DNA from: Rhizaria sp. SCN 62-66
Taxonomy: Eukaryota > Rhizaria, unplaced
NCBI GenBank assembly: GCA_001724265.1
Contig: MEDY01000062.1
Span: forward strand, 1-64,000
DNA: 64,000 bases
Reading direction: 5' to 3'
The notes under the pieces were generated by a model. That model was not told where the DNA came from. It saw only the letters and a program-made list of their open reading frames with translations, and searched no databases. Shown here in pieces: positions 45,039 to 56,900 of this stretch. How positions within the stretch are numbered: the first letter of the stretch is position 1; the number at the start of each line of letters is the position of its first letter. The translations under genes and the position numbers were made by a program.

Positions 45039-48000
45039 ATGAGCGCTTCTAAGTGGACACGGCTTCTCGCTGTGGCTATTGTGGCAGCTGCATGCAGCCT
45101 CGCTCCTCAAGTCGCTGCAGTTGGTCCTGGACCTGGCGTGGCGAGCACAACCTTTCGTCCAGAATACTGCAGGACCACGTCACCCGAGACGCACCTCCTT
45201 GAAGGTGCTGTTATGCAAATGGTACGTCTTGGCCTCTCTGTTACACTCCACAATGCATCGCCTACGCTCCCCACTCGTTCGTATCTTCTGACGTCACGTG
45301 CGCTGCCCTGTTTTACTTAATTTCTCCACCAAAGTACGATCTCCAGCTCGTACAGACCATCTTCCGTCACGGTGACCGTATTCCATCAACCTCCAATGGT
45401 ACGTTTTTTGTGTCCTGTTGCCTTTTTCTGTCCGTCTTCGACCTGTGCTGCCCTCGGAGATATCGCTCACATCATTGCACTCCGACTTTGCTTGCTTGGC
45501 CACAGGTTTCTGCTGGGCGGATGAGGCGCCGTTCCGCTGCTCCTCGCATCAAGCGGCCGCGGGTGTAGCGCTGGCTCCGATGGCGCGCGAATATATTGCT
45601 TCCCTGGCCGAGGCCGAGGCCGCGCTCCGCGCCCCCGACACCGCGCCCGCTGGCTCGCTGTCGGCGCAGGCCGCGCTGCACCCGCTGCTGCTGACCGCGC
45701 GCGACGTCGACGAGGCGTCCGCGCAGACGGCCGAAAGTGCCACGTGGCGCGCCGTGCTCTCGCGCCGCCAGCGCCCACGTCCCGCACCCCACACTGGCGC
45801 GCGCCGCCTCTTCGCCCTCACCGAGACTGAGACTGCGACGGCGACTGAGAACACCGGCTCGCTGACTGGGAACGGCAAAGACGACCATCACAGCGGCGGC
45901 GCGGCGCTTGACCTGGACGGCGGGCTAAACGGCGGCGGCGGACTGGGGTTTTCGCCCGCGACGGGCCCCAGCTCCGGCCCGCACCGCGGCCCGCGGCCCC
46001 GCAGCCGCGGCTTCGTCGAGGCCCTGCTCGCTGCGCGCTCCTCTTCACTCGCGCCCACGTCCCTCGCGTCGCCACCCAGCGCGTCGCAGAGCTCTTCACC
46101 GCAAAGTGCGCCGTGGGTGTCCGAACCCGTGCCGGAGGGCACGCAGCTGTCGGTGCCCAGCGAAGTCGCCGCCGCCGCCGCGGCTGCCGCGCAGCGCCCC
46201 GCGGGCCCGGCGCCCGTGTTCCTCTCGCCCTTCTCGGCGCCCTCGGCCGGCCCGGCGCCGCTGGCGATGGCGAAGCGCTACGTCGAGGGCTGGGGCGTGT
46301 GGCCCGGGTCCTGCCACGTCGGCGCACTCACTGTAAAAGGACACGCGCAGCTTTGGGCGCTGGGCCAGGCGTTGCGCCGCACGTACGGCCCCGCGATGGA
46401 CCTCAGCTCTGCCGCTGCGGTGCGGCCCGAGACGCTGTACGCGCGCTCGACGGACTACCCGCGCACGCTGCAGTCGCTGCAGGGGCTGCTGCTGGGCTTC
46501 GTGCAGACCGTGCCCGCGCCGCACGACGACACCGACGCCGACACTGACCCCAGCGGCGGCGACAGCACGGAGGGACCTGCGCCGCGACCCGGTCAGGCCG
46601 GCAGCGGCTATCTCTCGCTGGGTGCGGCTGCGGCTGTGCTGAACCGCGTTCCGATCCACACCACGGACGGCCCCACGGAGACGATGGTGCCGAACCACCG
46701 TGCGTGCCCAGCGCTGCGCTCGCTGCACGCCGCCGCCGCCGCCGCGCGCCAAGCCGCGCCCGTGGTCAAAGAGCTCTCGGAGCGCGTGCGGGCTATCTTC
46801 ACTGACCCGACTGCGGCGGCCAACGATGCCGGCGGCGCGCTGTCCGCGGCCGTGGCGGGAGACCCATACGCGCTGTTCGACTGCGCGGGATCGCACCTGT
46901 GCACTGGCAACCCGCTGCCCGCGGGGCTCACTCCGGACCTGTTCCAGGAGCTCGAGGACGAGGCCGCGCTGGCCGAGCGCGCGCGGCTGTCGTTCCCCAC
47001 GCCGCAGATCGCCGCGCAGCTCGGTGCCGGCGGCTTCGCGTCGCAGCTCGGCGCGATGCAACTGCGGCAGATCATGGCGCGCGCGGGGCTTGTCCCCGAC
47101 GCCGCCCCCGCTCGCGTCCGCGGCGGCAACACGCGCGGCGACGCCAAGTCGCGCGTGGGGCTTTTTCGCGGCGGCACGGCGGGGCCTTGGGTGCGGTCGA
47201 CGCGTCTGGCCGCCTTCTCGGGCCACGACACATCGCTCACTGCGCTGCTCGCCGCGCTGGGCGTGTGGCGCGGCGTCTGGCCGCCCTACGCGTCGCACGC
47301 CGAGATTGAGCTCTTCCGCCGCGCGGGCGACGCGCTCGAGGAGGCGCTTACTGACCCAGACTCGGGCCGTCTGCGGCTCGACGGGCTTGCACCGCAAGGC
47401 GCTGAGGCCTCTGGTGCACCTGCCGACGGTGCCGCCGTGTCTGCGGCCGCGCTGGCCGAGGAGCGGCTCCGTGAGGAGATTGCCGCCCGTGACGTTCTCG
47501 CCGCGTCGCTGGTTGCCAATGGCGCGCGCCGTGGCAGCCAGACGTCGCCCACAATGGACCAGGGCGAGTATGATGCGCTGGGGCGCGCGCTGGACCGCGT
47601 GGTGAGCGCGGCGCAGCGCGCACGTGTGCGCAAGCTGCTGCACTGGTACTACACGCGCACGGCCATGCATCCTTCTTCTGCTGGGACTGGCAGCGACGCC
47701 GCCAACGGCGAGAGCGAGGGCAATGATAGCAACGAGCCTGTGCACGCAGAGGCCCCGGCTCCCGGTACGTGGGACGCCGCCGCATGGCTGTCTGGTTGGA
47801 TGGAGGATGATGTGCGCATTAACGTCGCGGCCGTGGAGATTGCGCGTCACCGCGTGCGTGTCGTCTACAACGGCGACGTGCTGCCGCTGCCCTTTTGCAC
47901 TCCGTCGCCGTCGGACGTCACGCCGCGCGCTAACACTGGCGATATGCCCAAGGACGAGTACGCGCACCTCGCGGAGCACGACGCCGGGTTCGGCGCGGGC

Positions 48001-48276
48001 CCCGAGCAGGGGTTCGCGCTGTGCCCGCTCGTGCAGTGGCTCGAGGCGCTGACGCTTTTCGCGCCACGCCGCCGCAGCTTTGACGCTGATCTGGGCTCCT
48101 GGAACGGCAACGCTGCGCTGCGCACGCCGGCTGCACGTGCCGCGGCGCGCAAGCCCACTGCGGCGACGCTCGAGGCTGCTGGCGCGGAGTGGCACGCTGA
48201 GCAAGTCATGGGCTTCGGCCGCGAGGCCTCCCAGTTTGATTTCCGCTGCGGTACGCCCGCATTTATGAACACTTGA
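45039..48276 (+). CDS. Histidine acid phosphatase (branch 2), secretory
   Basis: Three exons: 45039-45221, 45335-45398 and 45506-48276, with GTACGT donors at 45222 and 45399 and acceptors CCAAAG and CCACAG. The protein has about 1005 residues and ends with TGA. The N-terminus has a signal peptide (basic start, then [15 protein letters not shown]). The catalytic motif RHGDRIP lies at 72-78, with the nucleophile His73. The proton-donor motif [11 protein letters not shown] has His656-Asp657. [23 protein letters not shown] and [20 protein letters not shown] are typical of the acid phosphatase-like 2/lysosomal group. Members hydrolyse phosphomonoesters in lysosomes, the Golgi or outside the cell. 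At about twice the usual length it carries Ala/Gly-rich inserts (about 130-280 and elsewhere). No C-terminal membrane anchor is evident. Confidence 0.92.
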
Positions 48277-48694
48277 AAAGAAGGGTGAAGGAACTGTCAA
48301 TAAGACAGATGCTTACTGGATTGGAGGTTAAGTCGAATGTCGAACAAGAGGACTTTAGGGCCAGTGACAATAATGAAGGAATCGATTTACGAGTCATAAT
48401 GAATTTCTTGAATAAAATCGTCTTGATTTTAACGTGTATTTTACTTTTCACATTAAAATCCAGTTTTTCTTTTTGTTTAATTTCCCATTTTATCGAATAT
48501 CGATGCTTAAATTTTTTTTCTCGTTACTTTAGCGAGATGGTTTCAGGCGCTGCGAATATAGCACGTCTGACAAAAAAAGGTGGGAGAAAAAGAGCATATG
48601 TCACAAACAATGGTATAGAGAGAATATCTGCATTGAGTTTGCAGCTATCGTCAAAGTATATCTTGTCTAATCAAAACAACAGAGTCAACATCGT
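48277..48694. other. Convergent spacer, 418 bp
   Basis: Very AT-rich DNA between the acid phosphatase stop and the stop of the next minus-strand gene. No gene was seen. Confidence 0.4.
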
Positions 48695-51575
48695 TTAAGG
48701 CAGATCGGCCATGTCCCAGCGCTCTTCGGCTTCCTCGCGCTTGCTGCCCTTGTCTGACTTGCGCTGCTGTTGCTGTTTCTCGTTCTCGCGCAGCAGTCCG
48801 CGGGGCGTGCCGTCACGACGAGGTGTGCGGTCAAAGAGTGCTTTCTCATCGTCCATACCGGCGTCCACAGCACGCAGCGAGTCGATCGTGCCTTCGTCGA
48901 ACATTGCACGCAGCCGGGCTGCCACTGCCGGGGACACGCCTTCGATCTCACTACGGCGCTCGCGGTCAAGCTCGCTGCGACGCTCAGGAGGCATGTCCGT
49001 CCACTTAGTGCCCTTGCTCGTTGTCGACGACGTCTGCTCGCGATCACTCATGCTTGCAGAGTCGCGGCTCTGTGACTTGCTGAGAGGCATGCCACTCCAG
49101 CTGCGCTCGCGCGGGTCGCGCTCGGTGGGGAACGGGATCCACGTGCCTGACACCGCGTCGCGGCTCTGCGGATACTGGCGGAGGAACGCATCCTCGTGGT
49201 AGGCGGTCCAGTGCTCGCGCGACGGCTGCTCAAGTCCTTCGCTCGAGCCTGTGCTGCCGAGGCCCTGCAGGCGCTGCTCGCTCTCGCGCTCACGGCGCGC
49301 GGCCCAAGGGTTGATAGCCTCAAAGCGTTCAAGCTCAGGCGTAACACCAAGACTGCGGCGTTGTTCACGCTCGCGTGCAGCAAGGTCGCGGGCAATGTTG
49401 CCCTCAAGCGATCCCGCCACGCGTTCAGCAGCGCGCAGTACAGCGCCGGCCACACCGCCTGTATGACGCATTTGACGCAGAAAGCCGCGGGCCTCAGCCG
49501 GAGTTGCACGCTGCTCGCGACGCCCCTTTGCTCTTGCGCCGTCGTCATCAACAATGTCGTCTTCGTTAGCCGCAGGTGCACCTTCAAAGGGGTCACGGTC
49601 CGTCATACCGCGGGAGCCACTGCTGTAGGTTGTACCCTGCAGGCCGCGCGAGGCAGTGCCAATACTTTGCGCGTTATAGCGCGGGCCACTCTTGCTTGTG
49701 CTGCCAGCGCCCGTGATGGCGTCACCGAAGCGGTCAACGAGACGATCAACAACACCGACGCCAACGTGGCCCAGCTCGAGCGGGCGCCCGCGGTCATCGT
49801 GCTCACCCGCGCGTGCGGAGCCCGTCTTAGGGCCGGACTGCAGTGCACGGCGCGCGGACTCGCCAAGCGCGCGCTCAGCGGCTTCAATGCCACCACCGGA
49901 GCCGAAACCAAACCATGTCTCCTCAGGTGGACTTAGCTCTTGCTGACGCTGGCGACGTCCTTGTGTGCTCTGCTGTTGCGTAATATCAGTACGCGCGGCG
50001 CCCTTGTTTGCGTTGTCATTGCGGCTAAACTGTGGCATGCTCGCGGCTTGTAACCATTCAGCGTGCCCCTCTTCAGCAGAGTCCCACGCCTCGCCCCAGC
50101 TTTCAGTCGGCATTAGCGGACTTGAGGCAGTGCGCGCACTACTGCCCATATTGCGCTCATTGCGCGAATTACGCTGCGAGCGCATATCACGGTCCGAGCG
50201 CAAGTCAATGCGCGCGCTGCGATCAGAGCGCTGGCCTTGGTCCGAGCGCGGGTCGTGGTCATAACGCATCATGTTGTTGTTCTGCTTGCCGCCGTCAACA
50301 CCCCTGCCGCGCATGTTCCGATTGGAGCTCGCACTAAGATCGCGACTAGCAGCCTCGTTACAGCCTTCAACATAGCTCTCTTGACTTTGCCCACGGTGCT
50401 CAGCCGCCTCCCAAACGTGGTCGGGGTTTGCGCGCTCACTAGTGCTCCTATAGACTTGGTCTTCGTGCTGTCCCTGCGTTGTTGAACCACGCTGCTGCTG
50501 GTTGTTGTACTGCTGGTTGCCTTGTGTGTAGTTGCTATAGCGCTCGCTCATTGTGCGATCGCTCTGCTGCTCCATGCTACTGCTAGCGGGGGTACGGTCG
50601 AGGTTACTCCGCATTGGACCGTTGCGCTGCATCATTGCGTTGTTACCACGCTCAAAGAAACGCTGGTCCCCGCCGCGCGCGTTACTGTACCGAGAATAGT
50701 CGTCGCGCTGCATTGCATTGCGGCGGTCGGCGTCGCGTGAGATTAAGTGCTCACTTGGCGCAGCCGCACTGTAGCCGTCACGGCGACCAAGACCAGCGGC
50801 GTGAGTGTAGGCGTGGTCACGCAGCACGCGCTCTTGGCGGTCTTCATGCGCGTCTGCGGCGGCGTCGTTATGCAGAGTCCATTCAAGCTCGTGAGCGCGC
50901 TCGCCTGTGCTTGTCAGCGGCACGTAGGGGAAGTTGCCTGCTACATGCTGTTCGCGGTCCTGCGCCATTGCTGCCGCGCCGTTGCCGAACTGCGCCCCAC
51001 CGGCAACGTGATGATACGCACGCATGGTGTTCTCGTTGAGCCGGTCAATCTCGCGGGTCTGTTCATTGTTCTTCATATTTGCGGTGCTCTTGACCTGACT
51101 GCTATTGGCGTTATGAGAGCTCTCGTGGCTGTGATGATCACCAACAGTGCGAGCGGTCCACGCGCACTGCTCGGCGTCTTGCATATTCATCTCACCATTG
51201 TGCCAGCTGCCACCAGCTTCGCGTTGAGCCGCGCGGTCGTGCTTGCGCAATGCCTGATCACGGCACCAAGACGCCGCAGCGCGGTCGCGGCCTCCGTCAG
51301 CAGCTGTCCTCGCAAACATATCGTCCATCTCACCCAGCGTCTCTTCCGCGCGCGCATCAAAGAAAACCTCCGGCGCAGTTAAAGCCGCGCGAGCAATAGG
51401 GCTGGGCCGCGCAGACGCTGTACTCCGCGAAGCTGTCTTGCTCGAAAACATATTTTCGAGTCCATCTTTTTGCTGCTGCTGTTGCCACTGCCACTGTTGC
51501 TGTTGTGACTTTTGCTGTTGCGGTTGCTGCTGTTGTTGCGAGCGTTGTTGGTGTTGCAGCTGCTGAGGCTGCTGC

Positions 51576-51617
<42 letters not shown>

Positions 51618-53419
51618 AAGGAACCCGCACGCAAGCGCTCTGCCTGTACGTTAGGACTCGCAGTTGCACTACTGCCTTGACTTGCGTTACTTCGGTGCGC
51701 TGAACTCACACCCTCGCGCAGAATGGCATTGCGCATCTCGAGCTCATCAGTAACAGCGGCTGCCCGCGCGCTGTGCGGAGGCGCCGTAACGTTGTCCATG
51801 TCCACGCCGCCAATAACCAGGCGCGCCCCTGCAGCCTCGTGGTCGGCGACGCTATTCTTGGCGACCGCCTGCGAATGCATTGCGGCCGTAGTGTGCGCTG
51901 CGGCGCCGAGACGCGGCACGGGCGCATCGCATGAGTCACCACCACGCGAGCTTAGCAAGCGGCGCATCACCTCCTCAGACATGGTTCCGTTGCTTACGTG
52001 GCCTTGACTCTGGGAAGACTGAGGACTAAGCTTCTGCTCTTGCTCGCGCCGCTCGTGCGGCAGCGGCAGCTCCGAAGAGCCCCAGCCCCGAAGGTCTTCG
52101 TCCTTGTCAGAGCGGCCGGCCTCTATGTCAGCGCGTTCAGCGGTCATGCGCGCGCGCTGCTCGGCGCGGCGGCGCTCGCTCGCGGCGCGGTCGCTCTCCT
52201 TGCGCGCCGCTTGGCCCTCCCATCCACGGAGTCCCTGTGATGCCGCCATGGCGTGCTCGCGGTCGCTGCGAACAACTTCAGCACGGTAGCTGTCAGTGCT
52301 GCGCTTACCTGCCCCCGATGAGCCCAACCCCTGCGAGCGCGTGCGGTGCTTTGCTCCGCGCTGCTCGCGAGTAAAGGCCGTGTCGTCGTCAATCATGAGC
52401 CTGTCCGCGGCCTCAGGGCTGGTCTCCAGTTCGCCACGATTAGTGTCCATTGCGCGAAAGACAGGCACGCGTTCTTGCACTTCCCGCTCACGCTCGTAAT
52501 CGTTCTGCTCTTGCGTATGGCGGTGTGACTCTTCTTCATTATGAGCCCACTCGCGCGCCCAGCGCTCGGAGCCGCCACTGCGTACGTGCTCTTTCTCGTA
52601 CAGGTCGTACTCGGCATCGGCGCGCATCTCGTGCTCATGGTCACGACCTTGCTCACGGTCAAGCTCGCGGTCACGCTGGCGTGCAGCGGCGTCGCGGCCG
52701 TAGCTGTGACTCGCGTGTGCGCGTTCCTCGTCAGCACGCTCGGCGGAGTCGAACATCTGGTACCGCCACGGCTGGCTGTACAGTGATGTTGGGCGCGCAG
52801 GCTCGCCCTCACGAGTGATTACAGGCGGCTCAACCTTGCGCGCGTCCTTGGTGCCGCCACCGCTTGCGTCCTTAGCTGAGGACACAGGCTTGGTGCTTGC
52901 AGCAGTAACGCGTGCGCCGCTGGGGCGCGTCACAGCGCCCTCGAGTAGCTGTTCCGCCACCGTGGACACGCGCTGCTCGCTAAGAGCAGCGACTTCAGAG
53001 ATCGGGAGTCCGCTGGGAATGCCTTGCTGCCGAGACAAAGGCGCAGTGCCTGCTGCCGGTGAGCGCATGTGGAGCTCGTGGTGCTTGCTTGAGGGCCCGG
53101 TACCAGTGGTGCGCATATCGCTTTCGCGCATGTAGTGGCCGCCTACCACAGATCCAGGCACACCAGGGGCACTGTCACTAGATTTTAAGGCGGTGGCAGA
53201 GCTAGACGCCGTCGTTGACGCGGGGACCGAGTGCGATCCGTGCGTGAGGACTACGGGGGAACCGGTGCCTGGTGGAGCTCGAGTTGAGGATGTCCCGTGC
53301 AGCGCTGCGGTCGTGGACTTAGAGGTAGACCCAGAAGCGGATGAAAAAGACGCGGACGCAGTCTTAATTGTGTTGTGCAGGCTTTGAACCTGCGTCATGA
53401 GCCGCTTTCGCGTCGACAT
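48695..53419 (-). CDS. Large disordered Arg/Glu/Gln/Ser-rich protein
   Basis: Not recognised. A single exon of 1574 residues from ATG at 53419 to TAA at 48697-48695. The N-terminus MSTRKRLMTQVQSLHNTIK is basic and helical, followed by Ser/Thr-rich sequence, long Arg/Glu/Asp-rich stretches (about 200-500), and a polyglutamine tract (about 600-660) interrupted by Trp, Pro and Ser. After Asn/Arg/Gln-rich repeats it becomes more ordered near the end (GVAGAVLRAAERVAG, RFEAINPWAARRERE, HWTAYHEDAFLRQYPQSRD). No domain signature was found. RNA-binding or condensate-forming roles would suit this composition but are not shown. Confidence 0.8.
51577..51616. repeat. CTG/CAG trinucleotide repeat (coding polyglutamine)
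   Basis: About 13 consecutive CTG units on the plus strand read as CAG on the coding strand, giving an uninterrupted Gln run in the disordered Arg/Glu/Gln/Ser-rich protein. Pure triplet repeats like this are prone to length change. Confidence 0.85.
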
Positions 53420-53937
53420 GACAGCCTATGACAATGCGTCAAGCAAGGTGGAATGATGCAAAACAAGAATGTAGATATTAAGTTGAAGATGCACTGGTCC
53501 GCTCTGAGAACAAATGGAACGAACACTTTATATGTCAAATCATGCAACCACTTTGTCCAAAGTTAATTTCACAATGTTATCAAGTTGTGGTGTGACACAG
53601 CACACTGCGTTGCTTGTGTGCTTCCATTGCCATAGCGACTAAACTTTTCATCTGCCCACAGTCACTCTTGGTCGATATACCACGCCATAGGTTGATTAAC
53701 CAATATTGTATTTAGGTAATACTCGATTTTGGCCCTAATACACAATAATCAAATTCAAAGATATGGCACTTGCAGTTGTGCAAATATCATAATATTAAAC
53801 ATAGTCACATTTTCAAGTTGCTGTTCAAGTTGTCGCTCTCAATCAAGATCGCTTACATTACGTAAGAACAAGTATTCAATCCGCATGTAGTTCATTCAAG
53901 TTACATTAGCAATTATAACATTCGCATACGTCCGTAT
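53420..53937. other. Spacer, 518 bp
   Basis: AT-rich DNA between two minus-strand genes, holding the promoter of the upstream-numbered gene and the 3' end of the next. No coding sequence was seen. Confidence 0.4.
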
Positions 53938-56900
53938 TCACAATTGAATCTTCTTTTGCGCAGCACGGCGTTGGCGCACGATGTCAACAACAGCAGCCTG
54001 GACCGCGGACGCAACAGCGGGCCGCAGCCACCAGTCAGCGCGCGCCTGGCGGTCACTCTGAGTCTCCGCACCGGGTTTTGCCGCGCGCACTTGCACGGGC
54101 TGCATCCAGGCCCCGCTTGCAGCCGCAGCGGCGGCGGCTGCGGCAGCAGCGGTTGTTGCTGGTGAGGTCTTGGTGTTGCTGCTGTTGCTGCTGCTGCTGC
54201 GCGGGCGCGGGTTGGACGCAGTCGACGCGTAGCGGCGCGGCTGCCACAGCGGATGCGTGTGTGATGTGCTGTCAACCGCAGGCAGCGCGTTGACACCCGC
54301 GCCGCTGCTGTGCCGCGCTGTCTGCGCGTGCACCCCCGTCTCCGGCGCGCGCTCAAAGTACCCCGGGTGCGCGTACTCGCTCTGCCCGCGCCCGCTGATC
54401 CCGCTGTCAAAGTGTGCTGTAGCATTGCGTTCCTCACTGTACGCGTGCTGTTCAATCTCGCGCGTGCCTTCGTCGCTGCGCTGCATGCGGGTCTCACTGC
54501 CGCCTCGGACCGCGCGCGCGGCCCAGGCGGGCGGGAATGCGGATGTGCCGGGCGGGTTGATCACTGGCATCGGCAGCGGCGCGGGCGGGACCGGCGCGCC
54601 GCGGGGCGTGTTCGCGCGCGTCGGCGTAAGGTAGCCGCGCTCGCCCTCGTACTCGACCCACGGGCCGTTGTGCTCGCTCGACTCCGCCGACGCAGACGTT
54701 GACTGCGGTTGAGGTTGAGGAGTGCGCTCATTTGACGGGCGGCGCCACACACCACCGGAGGGCGGCGGCTTTGGACTTGCAGCACTGCGGGCCGGGGCGC
54801 GTTGTTGAGCACGGCCAACGTTGCTGCCGCTTACGGAGCCGGTGTGGCGCTTCTCCTCGATGATGGGACAGACGTCCGGGTTCGCGGCCATCGCGGCAAC
54901 TTCCTCCTCCGTGCTGCTCATGCGGCCGCCTTCCGTCATCCACTTGCTCTCTTCGTAGCTCAGCTTCGTCAAGTGTGCCGTCAGTGCGGGCGCGGCAGAC
55001 TCACAGTCAGCAGCGTCCAGCTTGCGCTGGCGTTCTTGCGCCGAGCGCACGTTGTAGTCCACGACGCCGCGTGCGCTGGCGGCGCTGGGAGGCGAGTACG
55101 CGCCGCGTGGGAAGGCCTCGACTCCGGCCATTGCGATCTCGCAGTCGAGCTGGCCCATCGAGTCGCTTGCGTTTACAGGGCCAGTCTGGAACCCGCGCCC
55201 TGCGCGCTCAGCGGCTGAGAGTGAGGCCATGCGCGCAGTGTCGGCGCGCGCCTCGCGCTCAGCGAGCGAGCCGCGCGGACCTGTCCACACCGAGTCTGAG
55301 CGCTTGCTCTTGTCGGGCGCGTCCGACCAGTACGACGGCGCGCGCGTGGCGGGCGCCGAGCCGCGGGGACCCGCGTCGCCGGCGCCGCGCGTGTGCACAA
55401 CGTTGACGCCGTCGCCGTTGGCGCGCGCGTCCTTGAGCATGAACGAGCGCGCATTGTAGTCGTTGTGCGCATCCTTTGGCACGCCGTTATTGAGGATCTC
55501 TTCAGGCGACAGAATCGGGAAAGTTTGTGCGCGCTGCATGCGCACGTCATGCATGCTCTCAGCACGCGAGACCTCCAACGGCGTTGGCTGGCGCTCGCCG
55601 CGCGCGATCGCCTGCCAGCGGTGCTCTTGATCGCGCCAGTGCTGCTCGCGCGCGTGCCAGCGCTCCTGCTCAGCCTTCATGTCGCTAGAGGTTGTCGCTG
55701 CGGCGATAAACGGCGCAGTTGCCGCGCTGCGTGCCTTGTTCAGCAAAGCAGCGTCAGTGCCTTCCTTAAGCAGAACACCGCGCATGCATGTCTCCTCTTG
55801 CGCGTCCGCCGTGCGCCGGTTTGCGTGCACAAGATCGTCAGCGATAAGCTCAGAGCCGTAGATCGGCGAATACGTCTCGGCGCGGATGAGCTCGTCGAGA
55901 TAGCGCTCGGTCTCCGGCGTCATGGGCCGCGTGTGCGCCACTTCCTCCCACGCTGGCAACATGCCTCGCGAACGTGTCGCGCTAGCAGCAAGCGTGCACT
56001 CCTTGAAGCCTTGCTGCGCAGCTTTGCTCATTGCCTCAGGCGACGCAGTGCCGGCCTTTGTTGCAGGTACAGGCTTGGCAGCTGTTGCAGCCTTGTCACT
56101 GTCCTGGCCCTTGGAGTAGCCGTTGGTGTAATGCGGCACAGGGTCGGCCGTCGCCTCCGCCATCTGCACCAGCGTGCTCTCGTGATGTTCTGGCATCACG
56201 GTCGACGCCGCGGTCTGTGCGCGCGGCATAACAGGCACGCGCGTAGGCTCAGCGCGCTGCTGCTGCTGTGGCTGCTGTTGCCGCTGCTGCTGTTGCGGCC
56301 GCTGTTGCTGCTGCCAAGACGCCGGTTGTTGTTGCTGACGCTCCGCCCTGGGATGCTCGCGCTGGAACTGCTGCTCCTGCTTGATCGCAGAGAACGGCTG
56401 GCCCGGCTTTGCCTTAACCCACTCGCGGCCTTCTGAGTCAGTGCGGCTCTGCGTCAAGTCGCTTTGCGTTGGAGTAGTGTCACTGGCCTTGTCACCGTGG
56501 ATTGCGCCCTTGACCGCCGCGCCTTTCATGTCGTACGCAGGCCACACGGTCTCGTGCGGCGGCGGGAGCTCCGCAGCCAGCGCTTCCTTGGCAGCCTCAG
56601 GCAACTTGCGGGTTGCACGCGCCACTGCTGCTTCCCCGCGCTCAAGCACCGCCTCCGCGGCGTCAGCGATGCCACTCACTGTGTTGGCCACACCCGCCCC
56701 TACGGCGCCCGCGGCGGCGGCGCCGGCCATTGCGAGCGCGGCGCCCGTCTCGCCCGCAGTGCGCACGGCTGCGTGAAGCACGTCCTTGGCGCGCTCGTCG
56801 CGCTCGGCCTGCCGCTGCGCCTCGCGCCAGCGCGCGCCCACGCCCGCGGGGCCCCCGGGCGCGTGCACCTGTCGTTGCCACTCGCGCGCGCTCGCGTCGC